The notes: generated by a model from the letters alone, not told the origin. A stretch of DNA of 64,000 nt from Pseudomonas sp. S04 (GCF_009834545.1 NZ_CP019427.1:765001-829000), one strand, 5' to 3'; numbered from the stretch's first letter, positions 46,371 to 55,796 are shown. A program made the numbers and translations.

Positions 46371-46670
46371 TTCCCCACCACTTGGCACCTCGCTTGGGCT
46401 CGGTGTGCCCTCACTCCGGCTTGAATCCGTGGGCCGCCGCCACGCGCCATCCATGGCGCGGGGCGGCTAACCCGGCGTCCTGCCGGGTTACCCACGGCTT
46501 CAAGCCTGCGTTCGGCCAGCGTGGTTAACGGGGCGCCCAGGATCAAAAGCCAGAACCAAAGCAAAAGCCAGAGCCAGATCAAAAGATGGCTGACTTCGTC
46601 AGCGTCTTACGAAGTAGAAGCTACACCGCGCATGCCCTAGCGATCAGGTCGGCTTTCAGGCCGCCTCGCT

Positions 46671-46947
46671 TTGTTTTTGATCCTGGGGCGCCCCGTTAAC
46701 CACGCTGGCCGGAGTCCGATATTGATTTGGGGGGTAAACCGGCAGGACGCCGGTTTAGCCGCACTGGGCCAGGGACGGCCCATTGCGGCGGCCCCCCAAA
46801 TCAATGTCGGAGTACGGGCATGCCGAGCCTAAGCGAGGCACCGAGTGGTGGGGGTAAGAGCGTTTTGCTTACTTTTGCGCTGTTCAAAAGTGAGCCGCCG
46901 TCAGGCGGAACCATAGGAGGCCGTTACCGAAGAAATGGATATGTACT
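46671..46947 (-). repeat. structured intergenic repeat, copy C (inverted relative to B)
   Basis: Read on the minus strand it begins agtacatatccatttcttcg and matches copy B through the head and hairpin. Its central stem ccccccaaatcaat (46792-46805) with attgatttgggggg (46721-46734) is perfect, but has a different sequence from copy B's stem at the same place. The hairpin taaaccggc-aggac-gccggttta (46735-46757) also differs from B by a paired change. About 130 bases separate it from copy B. Confidence 0.85.
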
Positions 46948-47063
46948 CGGCCTGATCCAACACCCCAGAGGCCCAGAGGTGCAACGTCGCACCACAGTTG
47001 TGTAGATACCTATGCCGCGATGGGGCCAGCTCACAGCCAACATTTATCGACCTGACACACCGC

Positions 47064-47105
47064 CATCCCGGGCAAGCCCGGTCCCACAGGCTCGCTCCCA
47101 CAATG
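47064..47105. repeat. REP remnants before the phospholipase-like gene
   Basis: catcccgggcaagcccggtc followed by ccacaggctcgctcccac resembles two REP arms run together. The rest of 46948-47256 shows no gene; it holds scattered REP-like words (cctgctcgcgatggcg near 47147) and the promoter of the next operon. Confidence 0.6.
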
Positions 47106-47256
47106 GATTTTAGCTGTTCGCAGATTGTGTATACCGCCACCCAACCTGCTCGCGATGGCGCTATCGGAGAGTTTTTTTGGCCAGATTGGACAGTGTCAGG
47201 GCCGGGGTCGGTTGTTAGGCTCAGTGCTCGAATTCAGCCAATAAGAACCAAAAGCT

Positions 47257-48573
47257 ATGAAGCTGACAATTCTCCTGCTGCTGCTCTGCGGCACCGCTCC
47301 GGCGGCGTGGGGTTGGTCCAACCATACGGTCGGCAGCTACCTGGCGTTGCAGGAGTTGCCGGCCCTGCGCGAGGCACCCCAGGTCACGGTCGAGCCGCTG
47401 GAGCAGTTCCTCACTGAGCAATATGGCGCCATCGCCGAGTTGTTCGAGCAGCAGGAGCAATTCGCTCGTCAGCACTTTGCCCAGTACCCGCCACGTCCCG
47501 ACAACCTGAAGTTGCCCGCAACCCGGGGGGACAATGTGCGCCAGGCGTTTCTCAACGCCCTGCGGGTCAATCCGCAGATCCACCTGGCCATGGTGATCCA
47601 GCCGATGCCCGGGCAGGACCAGCCACAGCGCGCGCACCTCAAGGCTGAACAGGTAATGGTCGAGCAGACCCTGTCGCCGTGGAATCGCCAGCGCTTTATC
47701 TTGCTCGAGCAGGGTGAACACGTCGCGCCCCTGGCCGTGCTGGCCAGCGCCGCCGACGAGCCGGATTACGGGCACGACATCAACCTGTTCAGCGACAACC
47801 CCGGCGAAGTGGCCGCGGTCTACGGCTTCGGTCCGCAGCCGTTCGGCGATGAGCGATTCCAGTACAGCTCCCAGGCGCCGTTCCATATGGGCTTCTTCCA
47901 CGAGAGCCCAGTGGTCTATGCCGCCGCCGGTTTTCTGCAGCGCAGTTGGCCGGATTGGCGCGCCTATCAGTACCTGGGCCTGGCGCGGCTAGCGTTCGCC
48001 ACGGGTCATTCCTACTGGGGCTACCGCTTTCTGGGCTGGGGCCTGCACCACATTCAGGACCTGACCCAGCCCTATCACGCCAAGCCACTGCCGGGCGTCG
48101 AGCTGGCGAGCATGCTGCTGATGGAAGGCCAGGCCCTGGCCGGTTACGACAGTGACAAGCGCGCGGCCATCGAGCGGGTTGCCAGTCGCCATATGGAGGT
48201 GGAGAAGTATCAGGCCGCCTGGCTCTACAGCCTGTTGCGCAGCGGGCAGCCCGTGCATCCGATGCTCCAGGCCTACGCCGATACCGCACAAGACACCAGC
48301 TACCCGCCCTATTCGGTGGACTACCTGCGCGACGTGGTCAGCGCCCAGTCCGCCGAGGCCGGCGCCATGTTTGACCAGGCCATCGGTGAATGGCTGGAGA
48401 CGGCGCCGGCTACCAGCAATTTCAGCAGTGGCAATCAGCTGCAAACCGAAGACTACGACCACCCATTACTCAACCAGCAGCTGTTCCAGTTGTTGGGGCA
48501 TTTCGGTGCGCACAGCCGGATTTATGTCGGTGCCGGACTCGCGCCAGCGGTGGCAGGCAACGCAGCGCCTTAA
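47257..48573 (+). CDS. secreted zinc phospholipase C/P1-nuclease-fold protein
   Basis: A 438-residue protein with a Sec signal peptide (LLLLLCGTAPAAWG). The mature chain probably starts with Trp-Ser-Asn-His, as in zinc phospholipases C where the N-terminal Trp binds zinc. The zinc motif 'LHHIQDLTQPYHAK' resembles HxxxDxxxPYH of the family, and 'ATGHSYWGYRFLGWG' precedes it. The substrate is probably a phospholipid in the periplasm or outside, but may also be nucleic acid. It is followed by DUF1302 and DUF1329 genes 50 and 59 bases apart, so it is likely their operon head. Confidence 0.75.
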   Translation: MKLTILLLLLCGTAPAAWGWSNHTVGSYLALQELPALREAPQVTVEPLEQFLTEQYGAIAELFEQQEQFARQHFAQYPPRPDNLKLPATRGDNVRQAFLNALRVNPQIHLAMVIQPMPGQDQPQRAHLKAEQVMVEQTLSPWNRQRFILLEQGEHVAPLAVLASAADEPDYGHDINLFSDNPGEVAAVYGFGPQPFGDERFQYSSQAPFHMGFFHESPVVYAAAGFLQRSWPDWRAYQYLGLARLAFATGHSYWGYRFLGWGLHHIQDLTQPYHAKPLPGVELASMLLMEGQALAGYDSDKRAAIERVASRHMEVEKYQAAWLYSLLRSGQPVHPMLQAYADTAQDTSYPPYSVDYLRDVVSAQSAEAGAMFDQAIGEWLETAPATSNFSSGNQLQTEDYDHPLLNQQLFQLLGHFGAHSRIYVGAGLAPAVAGNAAP

Positions 48574-48623
48574 CCGCTGCCCGAAAACAAAAACAACAAG
48601 ATCAGGGAAGGGAGGAACACCGC

Positions 48624-50579
48624 ATGAGGATTCGATTACGCCATTCGGGCGCGGCGATATCCGGGGTAGGCCTGGCAGGGCTGTTGCAGCTATGCGTGGT
48701 CGATGGCGCGTTGGCTGCCGAGTTCAAGGTGCTGGACAACCAGGTCACGGGCTCGTTCGACAGCACCTTGTCCTACGGTCGCTTGTGGCGGGTCCAGGGA
48801 CGGGACAAGAGCAACGACGACGTCAACACCAACGACGGTAATCGCAACTTCGACACCGGGCTGGTATCCGAGGTGTACAAGATCACCTCGGAGCTGGAAG
48901 CCAACTACCAGAACTACGGGGTGTTCATGCGCGGCACCGCGTTCTACGACACTCAGTTGATGGACAAGCGCAACGATTACTACCGCAACAACAGCCCCTC
49001 GCAACCGAGCCAGAGTTACCCCGACGACGACCATTTCACCGACGAGACCCGCGACATCGCTGGCAGCCGGGTCGAGATGCTCGACGCCTACGTCTATGGC
49101 AACTGGGACGTGGCGCAGATGCCGGTGACGGCGCGCCTGGGTCGCCAGGTATTCAACTGGGGCGAAGGCATTTTCTATCGCGGCGGGATCAACACCACCA
49201 ACCCGGTGGACGCGGCCAAGTACCGCCTGCCGGGTGCCGAGGTCAAGGAAGTGCTGATGCCAGTGGAGGCGGTCAGCTTCAACATCGGCCTGAGCGACAA
49301 CCTGACCATGGAAAGTTTCTACCAGACCAACTGGAAAGAAACCCGCATCGATCCGGTCGGCACCTTCTACTCCCAGGGCGATCTGTTCGCCGACGGCGGC
49401 AACACCGGCTACAACAACTTCAGCGGCACCGCCCTGGATACGCCAGTGCCGGGCTTTGGCAACGTGATCGGCTTGTACGAAGCGCTGGGCAACAACCCGG
49501 CGCTCAACCAGATCCTGGGCAGCACCGGCTTGTACGCCAACGGCGTGACCCCGGCCTACGGCAACACCCTCAAGGTAGCGTCCATCGGCAAGGACATCAA
49601 CGCGCGTAACGACGGCCAGTTCGGCTTCGCCTTCCGCTACATCGCCGAAGAGCTCAACAGCACCGAGTTCGGCGTGTACATGGTCAACTACCACGCCAAG
49701 GAGCCGACCATCGCCGCCAATCTGGGTGGCTACAAGGGCATCGACATGGACGCCCTGACCAATCTGTTGAGCGGTCTGGCCGGTAGCCAGGCCGCTGCAT
49801 TGGCCAATGGCCTGGCCACCGCCGACGTGATGGGCAACATCCAGGCCAATCGCCGCTACGCCGAAGACATCCGCATGTATGGCTTCAGCTTCAACACCAC
49901 TTTGGGCCAGGCTTCGGTCTTCGGTGAGTTGGCCTACCGGCCGAACCTGCCGATTGGCATCGCGGCGACCAACGACCTGATCGGTGACCTGGCCAACGGC
50001 GCAGCCGCTGCGGTAACCGGCCAGTCGATCAACGTCGGCGGGCAGATGGTCACCCTCGACAGCCAGATCAACAACGCCGAGCGCGTGGAAGCGTTCAATA
50101 CCTCGCTGGGCAGCATCTACAACTTCGGCCCGAACCTGTCGTTCGATTCGATGTTTGGCGTATTCGAGCTGGCCTCCGAGCACTTGCGCGGCAGCAGCCT
50201 GCAGTACACCGCCTTCGACGGCAGCAACCGCTACTACGCCGGCACCGGCAACACCTCCTATGTCTCGGGCGGTGATCGGGACGATCAGATCAATCGCGAC
50301 TCCTACAGCTACACCCTGATGGTCAACGGCACCTGGAACGACGTGTACGCCGGGGTCAACGTTTCGCCGTACGCGGTCTACAAAGACGACTTCAAGGGCA
50401 ACAGCTACCAGGCCGGCAATACCATCGAAGGGCGCAAGGCCTACACCCTGGGGATCAAGGCCAACTACCAGAACAAGCTGGAAGCGGAGCTGCAATACAC
50501 CGAGTTCTACGGCGGTGGCCAGAACAACAGCATTCGTGACCGCGACAACGTCGGTTTTAACCTCAAGTATTTCCTGTGA
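48624..50579 (+). CDS. DUF1302 family outer-membrane-like protein
   Basis: A 651-residue protein with a signal peptide ('GLLQLCVVDGALAAEFKV'), many alternating beta-strand segments and a final aromatic residue ('FNLKYFL'), as in outer-membrane barrels. The conserved start 'FKVLDNQVTGSFDSTLSYGR' and 'LGRQVFNWGEGIFYRGG' are family motifs of DUF1302. Function is unknown; it is regularly next to DUF1329. Strong GGGAGG precedes ATG 48624. Frames that start earlier overlap the PLC gene and are rejected. Confidence 0.9.
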   Translation: MRIRLRHSGAAISGVGLAGLLQLCVVDGALAAEFKVLDNQVTGSFDSTLSYGRLWRVQGRDKSNDDVNTNDGNRNFDTGLVSEVYKITSELEANYQNYGVFMRGTAFYDTQLMDKRNDYYRNNSPSQPSQSYPDDDHFTDETRDIAGSRVEMLDAYVYGNWDVAQMPVTARLGRQVFNWGEGIFYRGGINTTNPVDAAKYRLPGAEVKEVLMPVEAVSFNIGLSDNLTMESFYQTNWKETRIDPVGTFYSQGDLFADGGNTGYNNFSGTALDTPVPGFGNVIGLYEALGNNPALNQILGSTGLYANGVTPAYGNTLKVASIGKDINARNDGQFGFAFRYIAEELNSTEFGVYMVNYHAKEPTIAANLGGYKGIDMDALTNLLSGLAGSQAAALANGLATADVMGNIQANRRYAEDIRMYGFSFNTTLGQASVFGELAYRPNLPIGIAATNDLIGDLANGAAAAVTGQSINVGGQMVTLDSQINNAERVEAFNTSLGSIYNFGPNLSFDSMFGVFELASEHLRGSSLQYTAFDGSNRYYAGTGNTSYVSGGDRDDQINRDSYSYTLMVNGTWNDVYAGVNVSPYAVYKDDFKGNSYQAGNTIEGRKAYTLGIKANYQNKLEAELQYTEFYGGGQNNSIRDRDNVGFNLKYFL

Positions 50580-50638
50580 CGGTTCAGGCCCCCTGGCATG
50601 CGGGCGCCGTGGCCCTGCCTTTGATTCGGAGAACATCC

Positions 50639-52012
50639 ATGCTTCACACACCACGATTGCTCAAGACCAGCCTGGCGCTGGTCCTCAGCCTGGCAGCGGG
50701 CAGCGCGCTGGCCGCGCTGTCACCCCAGGACGCGCAACAACTGAAAACCAGCCTGACGCCCCTGGGCGCCGAGCGTGCGGGTAACGCAGCCGGCACTATC
50801 CCGGCCTGGGATGGCGGCATCACTCAGGCGCCCAAGGGCTATGTGCCGGGCAAGCATCACCTGGACCCATTCCCCACCGACAAGCCGTTGTTCACCATCA
50901 CCAAGGCCAATCTGGAGCAGTACAAGGGGCAGTTGACGGCGGGTCAGATCGCGTTGTTCAACAGCTACCCCGACACCTTCCAGATGCCGATCTACCCCAG
51001 CCGTCGCTCCGGCTCGGCGCCGCAGTGGCTGTACGACAACACCTTCAAGAACGCCACTTCGGCCAAGTTGCTGGACGGTGGCAACGGCTTCAGCGATGCC
51101 TATGGCGGCGTGCCGTTCCCGGTGCCCAAGGACGGCGTCGAGGCGTTGTGGAACCACATCACCCGCTATCGCGGAATCTATGTGGTGCGGCGCGCTTCCG
51201 AAGCACCGGTGCAGCGCAATGGCAGCTTCGCCCTGGTGACTTCGCAACAGGAAGGGCTGTTCACCTACTACCGTCCGGGTGGGCAGTTCGCCGACCTGAA
51301 GAACATCCTGTTCTACTACCTGGCCTTCGTGAAGAGCCCGGCACGCCTGGCCGGTGGTGCGGCGCTGGTGCACGAGACCCTGGACCAGATCAAGGACCCA
51401 CGCCAGGCCTGGGTCTACGACGCCGGGCAACGTCGTGTGCGGCGGGCACCGAACCTGGCGTACGACACCCCGATCGCTTCTTCCGATGGCTTGCGCACGG
51501 CGGACGACACCGACCTGTTCAACGGCTCGCCAGACCGCTACAACTGGAAGTTGGTGGGCAAGAAAGAGGTCTACATTCCCTACAACAACTACAAGGTCAC
51601 CAGCCCTGAAGTGAAGTACGCGGACCTGCTCACGCCGGGGCACCTCAACCCGAAATTCACCCGCTATGAGCTGCACCGGGTGTGGGTGGTGGAGGGCACG
51701 CTGAAGCCGGGCTCGCGGCACATCTACTCCAAGCGTGTGCTGTTTCTCGACGAGGACAGCTGGGGTGCGGCCGTGGTGGATCAGTACGACGGGCGAGGGG
51801 AGTTGTGGCGGGTGTCGATGGGCTACCTGAAGAACTTCTACGACCTGCCCACCACCTGGAGTGCGCTGGACGTGTTCCACGACTTGCAGGCGCGCCGTTA
51901 CTACGTGCAGAACCTGGATAACGAAGAGTCGGAAACCGTGGACTTCGCGCAACCGGTGCCAGAGGACTCCTACTTCATGCCGTCGGCGTTGCGCCAACGC
52001 GGTACGCGGTAA
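50639..52012 (+). CDS. DUF1329 family periplasmic protein
   Basis: A 457-residue protein with a signal peptide ('SLALVLSLAAGSALAALS'). Segments such as 'ERAGNAAGTIPAWDGGITQA', 'YHR' -like aromatic patches and 'WVYDAGQRRVRRAPNLAYDT' are typical of DUF1329, which has a LolB/LppX-like lipid-carrier fold. With the DUF1302 barrel and the PLC-like enzyme it suggests lipid handling in the envelope. A good terminator closes the operon. Confidence 0.88.
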   Translation: MLHTPRLLKTSLALVLSLAAGSALAALSPQDAQQLKTSLTPLGAERAGNAAGTIPAWDGGITQAPKGYVPGKHHLDPFPTDKPLFTITKANLEQYKGQLTAGQIALFNSYPDTFQMPIYPSRRSGSAPQWLYDNTFKNATSAKLLDGGNGFSDAYGGVPFPVPKDGVEALWNHITRYRGIYVVRRASEAPVQRNGSFALVTSQQEGLFTYYRPGGQFADLKNILFYYLAFVKSPARLAGGAALVHETLDQIKDPRQAWVYDAGQRRVRRAPNLAYDTPIASSDGLRTADDTDLFNGSPDRYNWKLVGKKEVYIPYNNYKVTSPEVKYADLLTPGHLNPKFTRYELHRVWVVEGTLKPGSRHIYSKRVLFLDEDSWGAAVVDQYDGRGELWRVSMGYLKNFYDLPTTWSALDVFHDLQARRYYVQNLDNEESETVDFAQPVPEDSYFMPSALRQRGTR

Positions 52013-52017
52013 GGCAA

Positions 52018-52050
52018 AGCCGCGCGTCAACGATGACGCGCGGCTGTGGT
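52018..52050 (+). terminator. terminator after the DUF1329 gene
   Basis: Perfect 12-base stem agccgcgcgtca / tgacgcgcggct with loop acga, followed by gtggttt. It lies six bases after the stop and before the convergent chemoreceptor gene end. Confidence 0.8.
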
Positions 52051-52063
52051 TTAACGCGTAGGC

Positions 52064-53983
52064 CTACACCCGGAAATGGCTGACCATCATCTGCAACTGG
52101 TTACCCAGGCGTGCCAGTTCAATGCTCGAGGCGGCGGTTTCGTCGCTGGCGGCGGCGGTCTGTTCCGAGACGTCGCGCACGTTGACGATACTGCGGCTGA
52201 TTTCCTCGGCGACCGCGCTTTGCTGCTCGGCTGCTGCGGCGATCTGCTGGTTCATCGACTGGATATTCGACACCGTGCGGGTGATGTTTTCCAGCGACAA
52301 GCCGGCCTTGCGGGTCAGTTGCACGCTGCTGTCGGTCAGGCTGCGGCTGTTGCTCATCACCGTAGCGACCTGCTGGGTGCCGTTCTGCAATGCGGCCACC
52401 AGGCCTTCGATTTCCTCGGTGGATTTCTGCGTGCGTTGCGCCAGGCCGCGGACTTCGTCGGCAACCACGGCGAAGCCACGTCCCGCTTCACCGGCCCGCG
52501 CCGCTTCAATGGCGGCGTTGAGCGCCAGCAGGTTGGTCTGCTCGGCCACGGCCTTGATCACGTCCATGACGCTGCCGATCTTGTCGCTTTCCTTCTGCAG
52601 GACGCTCATGGCCTCGGTGGAACGCACCACCTCACTGGCCAGGCGCTCGATCTGGGTGATCGCTTCGTTGACCACCCGATCACCTTCACGGGCTTCGCCA
52701 TCGGCGGCCGCGGCGGCTTGCGAGGCTTGTTCGGCGTTACGCGCGACTTCCTGCACGGTGGCGGTCATCTCGTGCATCGCGGTGGCGACCTGATCGGTCT
52801 CGACCTTCTGGCTGTTGACCCCGGCGCTGGTTTCTTCGGTCACCGCCGATAGCTCTTCGGCGGCGCTGGCGATCTGGGTCACGCCATCCCGAATGCCGCT
52901 GATCAGGTCGCGCAGGGTCACGCCCATGCGGGCGATGCCTTGCTGCAATACGCCAAGTTCGTCGCGACGGGTAACGCGGATGTCCTGGGTCAGGTCGCCG
53001 CTGGCAATCCGTTCGACCACTGCCAGGGTGTCGCGCAGCGGACGGGTGATCTGGCGGGTGATGAGCACTGCGGCGAGCACGCCGACCAGCAAGGCCAGCA
53101 AGGTGCTGATCAGTTGCAGGGTGCGGGCCTGGGCGCTTTCGATGTCGCGACGATCGAGCTGGATCTGATACAGCGCGTCGCTGCGGGTCACGATGTCGCT
53201 GCCCTGGACGGTCATTTCCTGGCGTGCGGTGATGGCTTGGCTATTGGCTGCCTTGTAGGTCTGCAAGGCACTGCGGTAGCTGCTCAGCACCCGTTCCAGC
53301 TGGCGCAGGGCGTCGCCCTGGGTGTCGGCAAAATGCTGGTTGAGGGTTTTCAGGCTGGCAATCGCGGCGTCCAGTTGCACGGCGGCCTTCTGCTCGGTAG
53401 CCGGGTTGCTGTCGGCGGTGTAGCCGCGCACTTCGTAGCGGGCCAACAGGAACTGCTCCTTGGCCTCGGTGATCACCTGGAACTGCTCGAAACGCTGGTC
53501 GCTGAGGGGCATCTGGCGCACACGGCTGTTGATGTCGTTGATCAGGTTGTTGGCGATTTCCGCGTTGTCGCCCATGGCCTGGCGCGCACTGTTGGCAGCC
53601 AGGTAGGCGCTGCGCATTTTGTTCAGCGACTGCTGGTAGGCGTCGATGACCGCGCCTTGCTCGCGGAGCAGCTTGAGGTTGTCCGGGCTCTTGAACTGCG
53701 CCAGCAGGGCCTGTTGCTGGGCCTTGAAGTCATCGAGGGAGCTTTGCACGGTCTGGGCCACGCCCTCGTCACCGTTGGCAAGCATGTACTGCAGGCGGGT
53801 AATGCGCAGCTTGGTCAGCCCCGCGTTGAGGCGGGTGATATCGCTCATCCAGTTGCTGCGGTCGATCAGCCCGCCCAGGCTGGTCCAGCCCGTCAGGGCG
53901 AGCACGCAGGTAAGGGCCAGCACCAGGCCGAAACCCAGGCCCAGCTTGAGGTTGACGCTGATGTTGGCGAACCAGCTATTCAT
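52064..53983 (-). CDS. methyl-accepting chemotaxis protein, McpS-like (HBM sensor)
   Basis: A 639-residue chemoreceptor, the same length as McpS. TM1 is '[18 protein letters not shown]', followed by a long helical bimodular (HBM) periplasmic sensor, TM2 '[18 protein letters not shown]', a HAMP domain, and the signalling domain with hairpin tip '[20 protein letters not shown]', then '[20 protein letters not shown]'. ATG 53983 has GGAGG eight bases before it. Homologues such as P. putida McpS sense TCA-cycle acids. The ligand here is inferred from that likeness only. Confidence 0.93.
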   Translation of the reverse strand: MNSWFANISVNLKLGLGFGLVLALTCVLALTGWTSLGGLIDRSNWMSDITRLNAGLTKLRITRLQYMLANGDEGVAQTVQSSLDDFKAQQQALLAQFKSPDNLKLLREQGAVIDAYQQSLNKMRSAYLAANSARQAMGDNAEIANNLINDINSRVRQMPLSDQRFEQFQVITEAKEQFLLARYEVRGYTADSNPATEQKAAVQLDAAIASLKTLNQHFADTQGDALRQLERVLSSYRSALQTYKAANSQAITARQEMTVQGSDIVTRSDALYQIQLDRRDIESAQARTLQLISTLLALLVGVLAAVLITRQITRPLRDTLAVVERIASGDLTQDIRVTRRDELGVLQQGIARMGVTLRDLISGIRDGVTQIASAAEELSAVTEETSAGVNSQKVETDQVATAMHEMTATVQEVARNAEQASQAAAAADGEAREGDRVVNEAITQIERLASEVVRSTEAMSVLQKESDKIGSVMDVIKAVAEQTNLLALNAAIEAARAGEAGRGFAVVADEVRGLAQRTQKSTEEIEGLVAALQNGTQQVATVMSNSRSLTDSSVQLTRKAGLSLENITRTVSNIQSMNQQIAAAAEQQSAVAEEISRSIVNVRDVSEQTAAASDETAASSIELARLGNQLQMMVSHFRV

Positions 53984-54171
53984 AAACAATTCCTCCAGGA
54001 ACGTTGCACTACTTAGTCGTCATTGGGCTGGAAGATTGTTTTTTTTGGGAGCCAGCAAGGGGTGTAGATGGCCTGTATCGGCCGCAGTCGCGATAGCTGA
54101 ACCGATTTTTGTCACAAGCGGATCACCGCTATTCAGCGCGTTGTCGGAGGGCTTGCCTGAGATCAGGTTTT

Positions 54172-54188
54172 TTTCACATTCATTTCAC
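54172..54188 (+). promoter_or_regulatory. direct repeat TTTCAC-N5-TTTCAC upstream of the PAP2 gene
   Basis: Two identical hexamers spaced by five bases (one helical turn) lie about 60-75 bases before the PAP2 start. This is the typical layout of OmpR-family response-regulator sites, for example PmrA or ColR, which control lipid-A and PAP2-type genes in Pseudomonas. Assignment to a named regulator is an inference. Confidence 0.45.
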
Positions 54189-54246
54189 CAACCACCCACC
54201 TGCCGGTCTTTAGTGTCCGGCGATCGATACCGAGTGGGGATCCACG

Positions 54247-55080
54247 ATGCAACTGTTCGCGCGCCAGCGATTCTATTGGATGAACCTGGGAATCGCGCTG
54301 CTCTGTGCGGCGCTGGTGTTCCTGTTGTTCGACATGACCCAGGTCGACATAGCCTTCAGTAACCTGTTGTTCGACCCAGTCAGCCAGACTTTCCCACTCG
54401 ATCACATCCGCTTGTTTGAGCAGTTCACCCACAAATGGGCGCGGATCGTGCCGAACTGGACCGCAGAAATCGCCCTGATCGGCGGGTTGTTGTCGTTTGT
54501 CTGGCCGCGGATCAATCGTCAGAAATACCCAGGCTTCAGCGCGATTCTGGAGCGAAGCAAGGTGGCGCCCGTGCTGCGCTTTACCACCGAGTATCGCCGG
54601 GACTTCTGGTTCGTGGTGTTTGCCTTCGCCATCTGCACCGGGGTGATCCACTTCCTCAAGGCGCACACCAGCGTGTACTGCCCGATCGAGACCACTCTCT
54701 ATGGCGGCAAGCTCGCGCATATCGAGTGGTACAGCAACTTCCAGTTGTTCAAGGAAGCGGGCGACGGCCGCTGCTGGCCAGGCGGCCATGCCTCCGGCGG
54801 CTTCACCATGCTGGCCCTGTACTTCGTGGCCCGGCGTCATCAGTGGCGCTTTTCCAAGGCCATCCTGTGGGGCTCGCTGGGACTGGGCTTCATCTATGGC
54901 ACCACACGGGTCCTGCAAGGCTGGCACTACATGTCCCACACCTTTTGGGCGGGGATCTTCGTCTGGCTGACCTGCTTGCTGACGGCTCTGGCGTTCTACG
55001 GGCGGGCGCGGCTGGATGTGCCGGTGTTGCAGAAGGTCAAGGCTGCGGACTCTGCGACGCAGGTCGAGGCAGCAGGTTGA
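54247..55080 (+). CDS. PAP2-family membrane phosphatase
   Basis: A 277-residue integral membrane phosphatase. The PAP2 motifs are in order: KxxxxxxxP-type 'LKAHTSVYCPIETTLYGG', 'CWPGGHASGGFTMLALYF' (PSGH-like) and 'GTTRVLQGWHYMSHTFWA' (SRxxxxxH-like). It has about five or six helices, with active sites facing the periplasm. Substrates may be undecaprenyl pyrophosphate, lipid A or phosphatidyl-glycerol phosphate. An ArnT-type glycosyltransferase is encoded on the other strand about 0.7 kb on, consistent with a surface-lipid role. Confidence 0.9.
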   Translation: MQLFARQRFYWMNLGIALLCAALVFLLFDMTQVDIAFSNLLFDPVSQTFPLDHIRLFEQFTHKWARIVPNWTAEIALIGGLLSFVWPRINRQKYPGFSAILERSKVAPVLRFTTEYRRDFWFVVFAFAICTGVIHFLKAHTSVYCPIETTLYGGKLAHIEWYSNFQLFKEAGDGRCWPGGHASGGFTMLALYFVARRHQWRFSKAILWGSLGLGFIYGTTRVLQGWHYMSHTFWAGIFVWLTCLLTALAFYGRARLDVPVLQKVKAADSATQVEAAG

Positions 55081-55180
55081 GGTCGGTCCTGCAGCGCAGG
55101 TCACGACCTACATAGGAGATTGCCAGCGAAGGCGAGCGTGAGATCGACCTCGCTGGCAAACATGAGTACGCCAGTAGTGA

Positions 55181-55564
55181 CTAGATCCAGCCAGCGACTT
55201 TGCCGATGCCAGCCACTAGAAAAAGCAGGCACAAAAGCACTAACCCACTCCAATGTAATACGACCAGCGTGCGCTTGAGTGGGGCGGGGAAGTTATGGAT
55301 ATCTTCGGCGCAAATAGCACCTTTGTTGATGTACCGACGAGGAAATGTAACGAAGCCTGCAATCCCCCCTATCAACATTAGCTGCCCCCAAGGTCCGATT
55401 CGCCGAGATCCAGACAACCTCATCACCGAGCGACTGTTTTTCAGATGCTCCAGCATGACGTCCATCTTCGCGTACGCCAGGTAGAGCGCGATGACGATCC
55501 ATATAATCATCAGTAGGAGAACTACGCCGCCGAGCGAGCCAACGAAAAATGCCGACTTGCTCAT
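55181..55564 (-). CDS. small membrane protein of unknown function
   Basis: A 127-residue protein with a strongly hydrophobic N-terminal segment ('VVLLLMIIWIVIALYLAY'), a possible central one ('GQLMLIGGIAGFVTF') and a C-terminal one ('VVLHWSGLVLLCLLFLVAGI'). I do not recognise the family. Its ATG overlaps the stop of a short PAAR-like remnant (ATGA), as a second gene coupled to a first. In T6SS loci a protein in such a place is often an immunity or accessory protein, but nothing here proves that. Confidence 0.7.
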   Translation of the reverse strand: MSKSAFFVGSLGGVVLLLMIIWIVIALYLAYAKMDVMLEHLKNSRSVMRLSGSRRIGPWGQLMLIGGIAGFVTFPRRYINKGAICAEDIHNFPAPLKRTLVVLHWSGLVLLCLLFLVAGIGKVAGWI

Positions 55565-55626
55565 TCGACTTCATCGCTGTCGTCAGCGGAGGTCTTGGCC
55601 CCGACGGTGATGTGATAGCGCTTCAT
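55561..55626 (-). pseudogene. probable remnant of a PAAR-domain gene
   Basis: A 21-residue frame 'MKRYHITVGAKTSADDSDEV' ending Glu-stop. Its first 13 residues look like the conserved start of a Pseudomonas PAAR-repeat protein (type VI secretion spike tip), recalled from family knowledge. Everything after is missing. The final ATGA overlaps the membrane-protein start. A hairpin cgtgcgtcctt/aaggacgcacg (55631-55662) lies just upstream. No other type VI gene is in the window. Confidence 0.4.
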
Positions 55627-55796
55627 GCGACGTGCGTCCTTGTTGGCTCGAAAGGACGCACGCTAGATGGTGGGGTAAAGGAAGATAAATCAGACGTTTC
55701 TTTGGATTATGTAGGCTTTCTCTCTAAGTGATTGGCCTGCTTTGCAAAGTGATGCCTTCCGCTGAAGTCCTGAAAGGCTTACAGCTACTGGCAGTG

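Larger units (their letters stand above)
44973..46540 (+). repeat. structured intergenic repeat, copy B (split by an IS)
   Basis: Head agtacatatccatttctgcg at 44973, hairpin tcacttttgagaagcgcaaa, then interrupted at about 45067 by the IS and resumed at 46371. It then has a 15-base stem gcttgaatccgtggg (46419-46433) with cccacggcttcaagc (46491-46505, one mismatch) enclosing two hairpins, gcgccat-cc-atggcgc (46444-46459) and taacccggc-gtcct-gccgggtta (46468-46490). The tail includes gtggttaacggggcgcccag. It forms a large palindrome with copy C. Confidence 0.85.

Noticed and set aside
44973..46947. Reading the B/C palindrome as the two ends of one large composite transposon
   Set aside because: The arms are themselves a repeat family that occurs singly elsewhere in the window (copy A), and no gene other than the nested IS lies between them.
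55549..55731. 60-residue plus-strand frame after the small membrane protein
   Set aside because: It is antisense to the PAAR-like remnant and hairpin; no Shine-Dalgarno and no recognised motif.
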